Shown here: piece after piece, positions 18,201-27,084 of the stretch | How positions within the stretch are numbered: position 1 is the stretch's first letter | How the letters are laid out: each line of letters starts with the position of its first letter | NCBI GenBank assembly: GCA_002368155.1 | Contig: AP018180.1 | Location: 5,877,430-5,941,429, forward strand | Origin: Nostoc carneum NIES-2107 | GTDB taxonomy: Bacteria > Cyanobacteriota > Cyanobacteriia > Cyanobacteriales > Nostocaceae | Length of the DNA stretch: 64,000 nt | Direction: 5' to 3' | Made by a program: the position numbers and the translations under genes | The notes under the pieces: model-generated | Told to the model about the DNA's origin: nothing | Database searches by the model: none | The model's input: only the letters and a program-made list of their open reading frames with translations

Positions 18201-19197
18201 ACTTTTACCACCCAAATCTCGGCAATTACGCTCGGAAATTACAGGTGAGCAAGTTAGCAGTCAGCCTGGACTTTGGCAATCAAATATTCCTGGTTTAGAT
18301 CAGATGCATTGGCAAAGTTTGGGGTTAGAAGATTTGGAACTTCCGCGAGTGGGCGAACCAGATATTGTGGCGCGGATTATTCTCCAGCAGCGTTTAGAAA
18401 GTTCGCTGTTGGGGCAAGCGGTACTAGATGCGGCATTAGCTTTGAAGTTAATCTTACAACACCAAGAATCTTTCACTTTAGATTTAGCCGATCAGCGATG
18501 GGTTTTACAAAGGCGAGATTTAGAAAGCCAAGTCTTAGTTCCCTTTGTGCGCCGCCTCAATCGCGAACTGAATAAGTTATTGGTAGCGCGTGGTATACCC
18601 ACAGAAGCAATTAACCAAGCTATCTTAACAGGTGGCGTGGCTTCCATCGCTACAGTCAATCGCTGGCTGAAGCAAAAACTCCCCAACGCCAAAATAATTC
18701 AAGATTCCTACCTTGGTGAAAATGGCGCGCCTAATTGTAGTCGAGTTGCCTATGGTTTAGCGATGTTACCGCTACATCCCCAGGTTTTAGAAATCCCCAG
18801 GCAACAATATACCGATTATTTCCTGTTTACAGAATTGCTGCGACTGCTGCCCGATAGACCCCTATCCTTTAGCGAAATCATCCATTTATTTGAGGGGCGT
18901 GGCATTAATACCCGCATCTGTCAGCAACGCCTATTAGCTTTCTTAGAAGGGGAATTACCCCCTGGTTTAATACCTAACACGCCTGATACTGCATGGCTCA
19001 CCCAAAGTTCTCAAAATAACCCAGATTATCATGCGATCGCATCTGCGCCATTATTTGAAAAACAGGGAAGTCTCACCTATCGACCCAACTCACAACAACT
19101 TTCATATTTGCGTCGCTATCTCGATGCTATCAAAGCCAGTACACAGCAATCGTTAGAGGAACCATATACTGTTAATTTTGCCTTAGAGGTTTCTTAG
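15295..19197 (+). CDS. 1300-residue protein: coiled-coil/disordered N-terminus plus Hsp70/actin-like ATPase
   Basis: Starts with GTG (MTSRADEIQRLIADID). Residues ~1-300 are helical and coiled-coil prone. Residues ~300-685 are acidic and rich in Pro, Thr and Glu, probably disordered. From ~690 an Hsp70/actin-fold ATPase begins: phosphate-1 WYLGIDFGTTGISAALL, phosphate-2 LAINIGATATEMALVDL (~922) and adenosine motif AILTGGVASIATVNRWL (~1109). There is no DnaK substrate-binding domain; the ~130 residues after the ATPase form a helical tail. The cellular role is unknown; a scaffold or chaperone-like function is a guess. The stop codon abuts a heptamer repeat run. Confidence 0.85.
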   Translation: MTSRADEIQRLIADIDNLLASNGKRLSKLLSSQAQEPKEVLDRVRDFLVKLGESEVLTSDSQNQPAQQKPRSPLLAKFVDQNLQQASQPAGEEQSTTLGQNLNSEIKALLQPLQAELATLLQERATLVQEIRQLEQRRLHSYSLTQQLATQEQIIKEFMQMLGSRLTPAFTSQLTQSLANTPGSNVANDTVSETAAATPQPFLQSSGQIEQLTRLGQEFDQRLLSLDGTLNIVFEALQRNIRTYHESLSQALTRMHAQGLQGEQVMVSFVNNLTQYLQEFPQQPASLSTPREEVIPATLESDETKVELVNQPLVNLPTPAENTAPADDLDAMLLELIADASSSFEAPDAATPTTLQSDSSPADEVDKLYASLFGKKNETQPVAEIEPNQVVSNELSPPEAVLPVLSTEPAESVDFGVEAPNNLELEPTEITVAEASQETLPAVENLPPPPTDLFSQEWETLFFDETPLTTPAAAVTTTTEVAANQTNTDTITSLTELLVELGDREEAIAVSSPPADVSTATTVITPSSRTEVENHDEHPENSSDSYIPASPRENLLSLETAATMPDISLDDEQLQLLDQDLANFDGLLNSQSPLITSWVNRSNQAQQQQTQETAPQEPAENLSPNALNQTAAPQITPTSFPQPEAELDFSPIIEKKKEETTTATSSLSGAPSLNQPEPAPQNTPDSNWYLGIDFGTTGISAALLDRSTYVVYPIYWSAENPAGGSAFQQSFRLPAEVYLPTASEQTAAASPQPDAKLKSTLYSAQLKPYLQVAIPYKSARQKWEPVLQFNEFSAGPLVWVVRSLAKLLLTLKSDRQSTTQGLTATAIGIKEPAFHNIINNIAGVICTCPSSWSEQYRFNLREALLNSKLVKHPQQVFFVEEAIASLLSVLDAGNGEAVQLSHSQGLRSVHSNEQPLVGDTLAINIGATATEMALVDLPENLSQFAHNDFMLHSFAYAGKGIEQDIICQLLLPPKSRQLRSEITGEQVSSQPGLWQSNIPGLDQMHWQSLGLEDLELPRVGEPDIVARIILQQRLESSLLGQAVLDAALALKLILQHQESFTLDLADQRWVLQRRDLESQVLVPFVRRLNRELNKLLVARGIPTEAINQAILTGGVASIATVNRWLKQKLPNAKIIQDSYLGENGAPNCSRVAYGLAMLPLHPQVLEIPRQQYTDYFLFTELLRLLPDRPLSFSEIIHLFEGRGINTRICQQRLLAFLEGELPPGLIPNTPDTAWLTQSSQNNPDYHAIASAPLFEKQGSLTYRPNSQQLSYLRRYLDAIKASTQQSLEEPYTVNFALEVS

Positions 19198-19330
19198 GGA
19201 CTGGGGACTGGGGATTGGGGACTGGGGACTGGGGACTGGGGATGAGGAAGATGAGGGAGATGAGGAAGTTGAGAATACCAATTACCAATTACCAAATGAC
19301 AAATGACAAATGACAAATGACAAACCCCTA
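19198..19330. repeat. Heptamer repeat cluster (GGGGACT, TTACCAA, CAAATGA units)
   Basis: Starts at the stop codon of the preceding gene with a GGGACTGGGGACTGGGG run, continues through GATGAGGAAGATGAGG, then ACCAATTACCAATTACC, then about five CAAATGA units (19292-19322). The rest of the gap to 19546 has no gene. Confidence 0.88.
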
Positions 19331-19546
19331 CTTACGAAAATCTACGTACCATATCACGTATTTTTTTCTTTAACAAAAGTATACTAAAACTTCATAATTT
19401 TGCTGTGCAATTGAAAGATTGTGTAAAGCCTGGCTTGATATTTCTATGACAGATAGAAAAATTGTCTATATTAGCACTCAGTACAAACTCAGTAGCAACT
19501 GAACATAAGTGAAACGGTACAGTCCAGTAACAACCGCAGGCAAACT

Positions 19547-20254
19547 ATGTCCATGTCTACTTATACTACTGATGCAAAAGGTTGTACTGTGGAGAATTTA
19601 GCATTATGGAATCAGATTGATTCCGTAAATCTATCACCACAGTCTTTACACCCCTCTATCAGCAGCACAGCAAAAAGATTGATTGATATTCTCGGTGCGA
19701 TTATCGGGCTAATCATTACAGCAGTGGTAGCAGTTCCAGTAGCGATTCTTACCTTTGTTGATGATCCAGGCCCGATATTTTATTCGCAAATTCGTTGTGG
19801 CCTTCAGGGTAAACCCTTCCGTATCTGGAAGTTTCGCTCGATGGTTGTCAATGCTGACAAACTCAAGCATTTGGTAAAAAACCAAGCTCAAGGTCACATT
19901 TTTAAAGCTGTAGACGATCCCCGCATTACTCGTGTGGGTAAGTTTTTACGTCGTACCAGCTTAGATGAATTACCTCAGTTTTGGAACGTCCTGCTGGGAG
20001 ATATGAGTCTAGTTGGTACTCGTCCACCTACTCCTGATGAAGTGATTCATTATGAACCTCATCATTGGGAAAGATTGCAAGTTAAGCCAGGTATTACTGG
20101 AGAATGGCAAGCTAATGGTCGTTCTAGTATTACCGACTTTGAAAAAGTAGTCAGTATGGATATCGACTATCAGCGTAAGTGGTCGGTTGTTTACGACCTC
20201 AGCCTTATTTTGAAAACTATCAGGGTTGTCTTTTTAAAGACAGGTGCTTATTAA
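19547..20254 (+). CDS. Bacterial sugar transferase (polyprenyl-phosphate sugar-1-phosphate transferase)
   Basis: 235 residues; ATG at 19547, with another in frame at 19553. One membrane segment (LGAIIGLIITAVVAVPVAIL, about 50-70) is followed by the catalytic domain: FRIWKFRSMV, ITRVGKFLRRTSLDELPQFW, GDMSLVGTRPP and KPGITGEWQANGR. These are hallmarks of the WcaJ/PglC-type enzymes that load the first sugar onto undecaprenyl phosphate for exopolysaccharide. It may serve capsule, sheath or heterocyst-envelope polysaccharide. No glycosyltransferase lies beside it. Confidence 0.92.
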   Translation: MSMSTYTTDAKGCTVENLALWNQIDSVNLSPQSLHPSISSTAKRLIDILGAIIGLIITAVVAVPVAILTFVDDPGPIFYSQIRCGLQGKPFRIWKFRSMVVNADKLKHLVKNQAQGHIFKAVDDPRITRVGKFLRRTSLDELPQFWNVLLGDMSLVGTRPPTPDEVIHYEPHHWERLQVKPGITGEWQANGRSSITDFEKVVSMDIDYQRKWSVVYDLSLILKTIRVVFLKTGAY

Positions 20255-20368
20255 TTTACTGCCACTCTTGCTAGTCAGGGTGTGCCTATCTCACCATGAG
20301 ACAGAATTCAACATTATGAATTTACACTCCAAAAATCGAGCAATTTATAATATTGAATTTTGAATTGT

Positions 20369-21208
20369 TTAACCTTTAACACCACTACCAGTTTCTGTAG
20401 GTACGATATAGCGTTGCAAGAAGAGAAATAGTACTAATACAGGGGCAATGGAAATTACCGAACCAGCAGCTACCAACCGCCAATCAAGAGAAAACGTACC
20501 TGCAAGCTTTGCAACGCCCAGGGGAAGAGTGTATAAGTTTTCGTCTTGGATGACAATTAACGGCCACAAAAAATCACTCCAAGAACCGATAAAGACGAAA
20601 ATAGCCAGGGTTGCAAGTGCTGGGCGAACTGCCGGCAACATCACATACCACCACAAACCTAACTCGGAGCTGCCATCCATACGGGCAGCTTCTTCTATTT
20701 CTTTAGGAACGCTCATAAAAGCTTGGCGCAATAGAAAAATGCCAAAAGCCGAAGCTAAACTCGGAAAAATCATTCCTAAATAACTATTTCTCAACCCTAT
20801 TTGCACAGTCAAAATATATAAGGGAATCATCACGATTTGAAAGGGAATCATAATCGTGGAAACAATGGCAATAAAAATCCAATCTCGTCCTGGAAATGAC
20901 AACCGGGCTAAGGGATAGGCTGCTAAGGAGCAAAACAGCAGATTTAAACCCACAGTTAACAATGCCACCAGCGTGCTGTTATAGAGATACTGGGCAAAAG
21001 GTAGAGAATTCCAGACGTTAGCAAAATTATCTAATGTAGGTTGGCTGGGTAATAGCTGCGGTGGCGATTGCAAAATGTTTTCTGTAGGAGATTTCAAAGC
21101 CGTACTAATTAGCCACAGCAATGGAAACAGAGTTAAGAGTGCGATCGCGCCTAAAATACTATATGTTCCTAAAATCTTAAATTGGGAATTATGCCGAAAA
21201 ATTTTCAT
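20369..21208 (-). CDS. Carbohydrate ABC transporter permease (MalG type)
   Basis: 279 residues with six predicted membrane segments, starting TYSILGAIALLTLFPLLWLIS. The cytoplasmic coupling EAA motif reads EIEEAARMDGSSELGLWWYVMLPA, which contacts the ATPase. This is the inner permease of a sugar importer. Its usual partners (MalF-type permease, sugar-binding protein) are absent here. An IS630-family element begins 47 bp upstream of its start, so its promoter may be displaced or supplied by the IS. Confidence 0.92.
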   Translation of the reverse strand: MKIFRHNSQFKILGTYSILGAIALLTLFPLLWLISTALKSPTENILQSPPQLLPSQPTLDNFANVWNSLPFAQYLYNSTLVALLTVGLNLLFCSLAAYPLARLSFPGRDWIFIAIVSTIMIPFQIVMIPLYILTVQIGLRNSYLGMIFPSLASAFGIFLLRQAFMSVPKEIEEAARMDGSSELGLWWYVMLPAVRPALATLAIFVFIGSWSDFLWPLIVIQDENLYTLPLGVAKLAGTFSLDWRLVAAGSVISIAPVLVLFLFLQRYIVPTETGSGVKG

Positions 21209-21254
21209 AGCTAAACTAAATTAACCAATTTCAAATATTATAATTATTTTTTGC

Positions 21255-22383
21255 TATAGCAATCCTAAATCATTTGTGAAAAATCACAGTTGTTGATATG
21301 GTGAACATTAGAAGTCATTGATAGGGTGCATGGCAGCACAAATGGAAGAGTTGATAGAGTTCATTCAGGCTACCTCAGACTCCAGAGAACTAAAACGGGC
21401 ACTGGCAGTACAAATGGTGATGCAAAACTATAAACATTCAAAGATTGGAAATATTCTCGGAGTGTCTGTTGGTTTTGTAAACAAATGGAAATATATATTT
21501 ATAGAACAGGGTATAACCGGATTGAGGCTAAAATACAAAGGGTCAAAAAGTTATCTTGACTCTGCACAAAGACAAGTAGTATTAAACTGGCTTCAACAGA
21601 AAAACTATTGGCATTTATCAGAATTAAAGGAGTACGTAGAAGATAATTTTGATGTTGTATTTGAGTCAAATCAAAGCTATTACGATCTCTTTAAAGACGC
21701 TAATATAAGTTGGAAAAAAACACAAAAAAAGAATCCTAAAAAAGACGCAGAACTAGTAGCTAAAAAAAAACTAGAAATAACCGCATGGCTGACGGCACAT
21801 GAGCGTGAGATAGTATCTGGGGAACTCATAGTTTTTTTTGAAGATGAATGTCACCTATTATGGGGAGATATTTGTGGTTATATTTGGGGAAATACGAAAG
21901 AACGGATTGAAGTTCCAGTGATCAATGAACGACAAAGACAAACCTATTTTGGCGCTCTAAATTATTACACACAAGAGTTTCTAATTAAGCCTTGTAAAAA
22001 AGGTGATTCTAGCAACGCGATTGCTTTTGTACAATATTTAATTTCCCAGTATCCAAAAAGCCGTATTGCTTTAATTTGGGATGGAGCTAGTTATCATCGT
22101 TCTGCTGAATTTAAAGCTTACTTAGATAATCTGAATCAAGGATTAAGTGAAGATGAATGGAAAGTTACTTGTATGAGATTTGCACCCAATGACCCAACGC
22201 AAAATCCTGTAGAAGACATCTGGTTGTACGCTAAAAAATTTATTCGAGAGTTTTACCACTTATGTAAATCCTTTTCTCAGGTCAAGAGATTATTTGAACT
22301 CGTTACTAATCATCAAGTTTTTAATTTTCCCAAAATATTTATGTATGGTTCATTTTTTTCACAACTCATTTAGGATTGCTATA
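21255..22383 (+). mobile_element. IS630-family insertion sequence, complete (~1.13 kb)
   Basis: Terminal inverted repeats at 21255-21283 and 22355-22383 share TATAGCAATCCTAAAT and TTGTGAAAAA with two mismatches in 29. The ends are TA-rich, as expected for IS630/Tc1 elements that duplicate a TA target. One intact transposase lies between them. Near-identical termini and an open frame suggest recent activity. Confidence 0.9.
21330..22373 (+). CDS. IS630-family transposase
   Basis: 347 residues from ATG at 21330; a TTG 12 bp upstream is possible. An N-terminal helix-turn-helix (YKHSKIGNILGVSVGFVNKW) is followed by the DDE catalytic core: FFEDECHLLWGD, then IALIWDGASYHRS and NDPTQNPVEDIWLYAKKFI. 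Ends inside the right inverted repeat. Intact. Confidence 0.93.
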   Translation: MAAQMEELIEFIQATSDSRELKRALAVQMVMQNYKHSKIGNILGVSVGFVNKWKYIFIEQGITGLRLKYKGSKSYLDSAQRQVVLNWLQQKNYWHLSELKEYVEDNFDVVFESNQSYYDLFKDANISWKKTQKKNPKKDAELVAKKKLEITAWLTAHEREIVSGELIVFFEDECHLLWGDICGYIWGNTKERIEVPVINERQRQTYFGALNYYTQEFLIKPCKKGDSSNAIAFVQYLISQYPKSRIALIWDGASYHRSAEFKAYLDNLNQGLSEDEWKVTCMRFAPNDPTQNPVEDIWLYAKKFIREFYHLCKSFSQVKRLFELVTNHQVFNFPKIFMYGSFFSQLI

Positions 22384-22972
22384 TATTCCTGGTTTATATC
22401 TAGGACTTACGAAAATGTCACATTTTTTTCGTTGAGGCTGTCAAAAGTCAAGAGTCAAAAGTCCAAAAGACTTGAATTTTTGACCCTTTACCCTTGACTC
22501 TTAAATCAGAAGATGTGTGTACCAGTTGCGTAAGTCATGATATCTATTAATTTGCATACGAAATTATCAATTATTAAGTAAAAATTACTAATATTTAATT
22601 TCTCTGCCTCCACTCCAACGGCAAAAAGCCTAAAAAATCAGTAATTATTCGGAAATCAATTATAGTTATTACTGCAAATATTAAATTTTAATCTAGGAAT
22701 TTTATCTATTCAAATGAAGCTTTACCCTCAGCATAGTGAAGTTTTTTCGAGGATACTTGCTCGTCTTAATTTTATTGCTAATAATTAGATAGATATTAAT
22801 ATTCAACAAATCTTGCTCTATTTTCTAATATCACTGAATTTTATCAATATATTAGATAATAAATTGAAATTTTAGCAATGTTAAGTTAGTTTCGCAAATT
22901 AAGAGATTATTGCAAGTAATAACTTTGTTGTATTTTAATGATTTGTTGGTAATATGATTCCGCTTTTTAAAT
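22384..22972. other. Gene-free stretch with an inverted-repeat-flanked segment
   Basis: GACTTACG (22404-22411) and CGTAAGTC (22529-22536) bound a ~130-bp segment containing GTCAAAAGTCAAGAGTCAAA-type and GACCCTTTACCCTTGACTC runs that can pair with each other. This looks like a foldback repeat. The remaining 430 bp before the sensor kinase are AT-rich with no gene seen. Confidence 0.6.
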
Positions 22973-24826
22973 ATGCAACAAAATCATATTTATAAAAAAA
23001 TATTTGAGGTTTTTCTTAAAATAGATAACAGTTGGATATTAAAAATAATTCATAATTTTACTATTGGGCAAAAAATTCGTTATGGGTACATCCTAAGTCT
23101 TAGTATTGCTGTTTTAGGTACAGTTGGCGGTCTTATAGTTGGAGATTTTTACCAAAGACCAGCTAGACAGCAGAAAGATGATGCTCAGTACGAACTACAG
23201 CTACTCCATCGCTTGCAAACTGCTGTTTTACAAACAAGGAATAGCCAACAACAAGTTATTGCTGTAATTACTCATAAACCAGAATTATTGCAGCATCAAT
23301 ACGCTGATTTTGCTAATTATGCACTTGAACTGAAAAATCTGTGGTCTGAAGTAGAAACTCATGTTAATAGCGAGAAATATAAACATGAGAACAACCGTGA
23401 AGGGATACCAGATTTTCTAAAAGCTCATTCAAGAATAAAAGAAGAATATATCCGCCAAGTAGAAAAGCTGATGGCAGAAATTCCTGCTAACTCTAATTTT
23501 AAACTAGAAGATATTGAACCATTACAAGAATTGTTAGTGAAATTCTCGAGCAGTCCTATAGCCCTAGAATATGATTTAATTGATGATGACTTAAATCACG
23601 TAATTAATGCCTCTTATCAGGATGAGAAACAAGCAGAAGTAGCACTAAGTGATGCAGAAACAATCCGCTTTAAAATTGTTGCTACCAGCATTTTAATATC
23701 AATCATACTAGCGGGTATTGTTGCTCACTACACCAGCCACCTATTAACGGCTCCTATTTTAGCTGTGACTAACGTTGCAAAGCGAACAACTGAAGAATTA
23801 AACTTTAATATCTTAGCTCCTGTAACTACAAAAGATGAAATAGGAGTCTTAGCTAGCTCGCTCAATAGTTTAATTCAACGTCTAGCGCAATATACTGATG
23901 AATTAGAATTAGCACGCGAGACCCTAGAAACTAGAGTGGATGAACGAACTCATGAACTGAAGCAAGCTTTAAATTCATTAAAGCAGACCCAATCTCACCT
24001 CATTCAAACCGAAAAAATGTCTGCTCTTGGTCAAATGGTAGCGGGTGTTGCTCATGAAATTAATAATCCTGTGAACTTTATTTATGCAAATTTATCTTAT
24101 ATTAATAACTATACAAATGATTTAATTGCATTAATTGAACTTTACCAGCAACGCTATCCTCAAACAGATCCAGCAATACTTACATTTACCGAAGATATTG
24201 ACTTAAATTATATTTGTGAGGATTTACCAAAAATTACCAATTCCATGCAAGTAGGTGCCCAGCGTATTCGTGAGATTGTACTAAGTTTAAGAAACTTCTC
24301 AAGGCTGGATGAAGCTGAAATGAAATCAGTCAATATTCATGAAGGTATTGAAAGTACTTTGCTGATTTTGCAACATCGACTAAAAAGCAAGCCTGGTTAT
24401 CCAGAAATTGAAATTGTCAAAGAGTATGGTAACTTGCCAGACATCGAATGCTATGTTGGGCAATTGAATCAAGTATTTATGAATATTTTAATGAATTCTA
24501 TCGATGCTTTAGAAAGCCAATATCAGAAATATTCCCTTGATAAAAATAACATTGTTACAAATACTATTACTATTCACACTCAAATTATTGAACAAGATTG
24601 GGTGAGAATCAGTATCCAAGATAATGGTATCGGAATTCATGAAGAAGTTAAATCTAAAATCTTTGACCCATTTTTTACGACTAAACCCGTAGGAGAAGGT
24701 ACAGGTTTAGGATTAGCAGTGAGCTATCAAATTATCGTGGAAAAACATAAGGGATATCTGAGGTGCATATCAGAATTGGGAGAAGGAACTGAGTTTCAAA
24801 TTGAAATTCCTATTAGTCAAAGGTGA
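22973..24826 (+). CDS. Membrane-bound sensor histidine kinase (HAMP, HisKA, HATPase_c)
   Basis: 617 residues. Membrane segments lie near 38-56 (YILSLSIAVLGTVGGLIVG) and 235-255 (IVATSILISIILAGIVAHY) and enclose a ~175-residue extracytoplasmic helical sensor. HAMP and a coiled coil follow. The dimerisation box GQMVAGVAHEINNPVNFIYA carries the phosphorylated His. The ATPase boxes are NQVFMNILMNSIDALE, DNGIGI, FDPFFTTKPVGEGTGLGL. No response regulator is adjacent. Its catalytic half resembles the hybrid kinase at 60333-61712, so both belong to the same cyanobacterial kinase subfamily. Signal unknown. Confidence 0.92.
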   Translation: MQQNHIYKKIFEVFLKIDNSWILKIIHNFTIGQKIRYGYILSLSIAVLGTVGGLIVGDFYQRPARQQKDDAQYELQLLHRLQTAVLQTRNSQQQVIAVITHKPELLQHQYADFANYALELKNLWSEVETHVNSEKYKHENNREGIPDFLKAHSRIKEEYIRQVEKLMAEIPANSNFKLEDIEPLQELLVKFSSSPIALEYDLIDDDLNHVINASYQDEKQAEVALSDAETIRFKIVATSILISIILAGIVAHYTSHLLTAPILAVTNVAKRTTEELNFNILAPVTTKDEIGVLASSLNSLIQRLAQYTDELELARETLETRVDERTHELKQALNSLKQTQSHLIQTEKMSALGQMVAGVAHEINNPVNFIYANLSYINNYTNDLIALIELYQQRYPQTDPAILTFTEDIDLNYICEDLPKITNSMQVGAQRIREIVLSLRNFSRLDEAEMKSVNIHEGIESTLLILQHRLKSKPGYPEIEIVKEYGNLPDIECYVGQLNQVFMNILMNSIDALESQYQKYSLDKNNIVTNTITIHTQIIEQDWVRISIQDNGIGIHEEVKSKIFDPFFTTKPVGEGTGLGLAVSYQIIVEKHKGYLRCISELGEGTEFQIEIPISQR

Positions 24827-24986
24827 TTTGTCATTTGTCATTTGTCATTTGTCATTAGGTAATGGGTAATGGGTAATGGGTAATGGGTAATAGGATTCTT
24901 CTTCATATGCCTCGAAAGTGAAAGAGATGAGGGGACAAAAAATACCAAACACCAATAACCAATGCCCAATGCCCCATGCCCAAATC
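24827..24986. repeat. Tandem heptamers (GTCATTT, GGTAATG) between convergent genes
   Basis: About four GTCATTT units (24832-24856), then about five GGTAATG units (24858-24892), then AATGCCCAATGCCCC-type sequence running to the end of the outer-membrane gene. Confidence 0.85.
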
Positions 24987-26819
24987 TCAAATTCCCCAAA
25001 TGAGGCTAAAACCAAAATTCGTACCGTCAGGTTCTGCGTTTAAAGTGCCTAAGCCACTTTGCCCAATGGCGTTAGTGGCAAAAATATCTAATCCGAAGCG
25101 AGAACTGGGTAAGAAGCGCAAGCCTGTAGCCCAAGTACTTCTTTTGCCATCTACAACTGGGGTAAATTCGCCGATTAATTGCAACCAATCTGCGATCGCC
25201 TGATTAATTCCGATCCCTATCCCTATACGCCTAGTCGCTCCAAAAAATGCTCCCTTGGGATTAATAGAGATAGCCGTTTGAGAATTGAACTGATAGGTGA
25301 TAGGCAACTCTGCGTACAGAGTGCCGTTGATACCACCTTCTTGTAATGCTGTTTCACTAATTCCTGCCAGCTTAGCACTGAGGGTGACACCATCCCCTCG
25401 TGCTTGGTCGAAAAACTTGAGTTTTATGGCACCGCCAATTTTGATTCCCGGCCCAGATATATCATCGTCGGAAAAGCGATCGCTTGAAGCAAATTGATCG
25501 ACACTCAGCTCTAACTGAGAATCTTCTGTTAAGCCATAAGCTAGGGCAAAACTTGAACTACCATGTGTACCTAACCCTCCCCGAAATTGGAAATTGCCAG
25601 TTGGTAGAGTACTCGCCGTTGAAAGTGTCAAACCATCAAATAGTAATGTGCGAGCGCGGTAGGCAAGTGTGGTGCGCGGAAGATCACTAAAATTAGCTGC
25701 ATACCCTTGCCCCAAATCAATAACGTGCTTGAAGCGAACGCCCAATAGTAAATCATCGCCATCTGGAATAAAGCCTAATAAGCCTGTGGTCGGTGTGGCA
25801 CCATAACTATTGGTAGCATAAATCTCGGCCCCGATTTTGGGATTAAGGGTATAATCTATACCTACAGTCCAAAGTAATTTACGCGTGATAGAGCGGTCTT
25901 TGGCAATGAAAGTATTGCCTCCTGGCCCCAAGGGAGTTTGTATATTTGCAAACAGGTTAACTCTTCTGGAAGCTTGCCAGCTAAACCCTGTGCCAATATT
26001 GAAAAAAGTGCCAAAAAAATCTCCCCCAGCAATTTTATCTGGAAAGAAAACGACTCCTGGGGTGAAATGTAGTTGTAGATTTGGAGATGCTTTGTAGGTA
26101 ATTGGCAAGTGTAAAGCGCCAACTGGCCTGACATTAAAAAATGGTTGGTTAGGGCTATTCTTAAAAATCCCAGTATCGGAAGATATATGTAATAATTGAA
26201 ACGCGCCAGCAACACCAACAGCCCAAGAATTTTGGTTGAGAAGTTGATACTTTAACTTAGTGCCATAGCTAATAGTTGCGAAAAAAGGACATTCGCTTCT
26301 GACTGGGCATTTTAAATAATCATCGAAAATATCGCCGGTAAAACCTATCTGAAAATTATCTGTAATTCCCCAATCGAGATTCAACTGATAGGTTTGCAAA
26401 CCTGTACCGGAAACAGAACCATCCGTAGGCAGAACTTGCAAAAAACCAGCTTCCAACTGCACTGCACCCTTTGGTAATTGATTGGCTGTTTCCAAGTTAT
26501 GCAATCTAGTTGGCGGTGCTTGTAATGGAGAAAGCCGCACCTCTGGCTGCACATTCTGAGTTGAATTGTCACTCATGAGCCACAAAAAATTTGCGTCTCC
26601 CTGTTTTTGCAATTTCTCTGCCGGAATATCTGGAAAAGCAATTAGCGGTGCTTGTCCTTGCAAATCTTTGGCTTCAGTACTAACAGGAGATCGCGCTGGC
26701 GGAACTGCTTGTGCGATCGCTTCTCGAGAATAGCTAGAGGTTACCCCCTCAGATGCATAACTGAGACTTGGACAAGCCAGAAACAGCAAACCACAGGAAA
26801 GGATTTTGATTTTATGCAT
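24987..26819 (-). CDS. Predicted outer-membrane beta-barrel protein
   Basis: 610 residues with a signal peptide (MHKIKILSCGLLFLACPSLS, cleavage near SYAS). Much of the mature part alternates polar and hydrophobic residues in beta-hairpin fashion (LQTYQLNLDWGITDNFQIGF, NLFANIQTPLGPGG) and ends FGFSLIWGI, a barrel-like C-terminal strand. I see two barrel-like halves of ~250 residues. The family is not recognised. It is on the same strand as, and 265 bp downstream of, the Fur/Zur-type gene, so metal-dependent control is possible but no binding box was found. Confidence 0.7.
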   Translation of the reverse strand: MHKIKILSCGLLFLACPSLSYASEGVTSSYSREAIAQAVPPARSPVSTEAKDLQGQAPLIAFPDIPAEKLQKQGDANFLWLMSDNSTQNVQPEVRLSPLQAPPTRLHNLETANQLPKGAVQLEAGFLQVLPTDGSVSGTGLQTYQLNLDWGITDNFQIGFTGDIFDDYLKCPVRSECPFFATISYGTKLKYQLLNQNSWAVGVAGAFQLLHISSDTGIFKNSPNQPFFNVRPVGALHLPITYKASPNLQLHFTPGVVFFPDKIAGGDFFGTFFNIGTGFSWQASRRVNLFANIQTPLGPGGNTFIAKDRSITRKLLWTVGIDYTLNPKIGAEIYATNSYGATPTTGLLGFIPDGDDLLLGVRFKHVIDLGQGYAANFSDLPRTTLAYRARTLLFDGLTLSTASTLPTGNFQFRGGLGTHGSSSFALAYGLTEDSQLELSVDQFASSDRFSDDDISGPGIKIGGAIKLKFFDQARGDGVTLSAKLAGISETALQEGGINGTLYAELPITYQFNSQTAISINPKGAFFGATRRIGIGIGINQAIADWLQLIGEFTPVVDGKRSTWATGLRFLPSSRFGLDIFATNAIGQSGLGTLNAEPDGTNFGFSLIWGI

Positions 26820-27084
26820 ATTTTTTCTGGGGCGATCGCTCTATTTCCAGATGAGAAACAGTATAAAAAAACTTCCCTTTCCTTGAGAGCGACATGAAAA
26901 TCACTGCCAGAGAGGTTTTCCGTTCTCAGTGTATTACTAAATGCCTACCAAATTTCACATTTGCATAGGATGGGGGGATGAGGGAGATGAGGCAAGGGAG
27001 CAGGGAGCAGGGGAGAATTAATTAATGGCAAACCCCAATCACCCAACACCAATTACCAATTACCCATTCCCCATTCCCCATTCC

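Noticed and set aside
18273-18575. 100-codon frame inside the large ATPase gene
   Set aside because: Out-of-frame shadow; the main frame carries the ATPase motifs.
25862-26218. 118-codon frame on the minus strand inside the barrel gene
   Set aside because: It is an alternative frame of the barrel gene, which has a signal peptide and full-length beta pattern.
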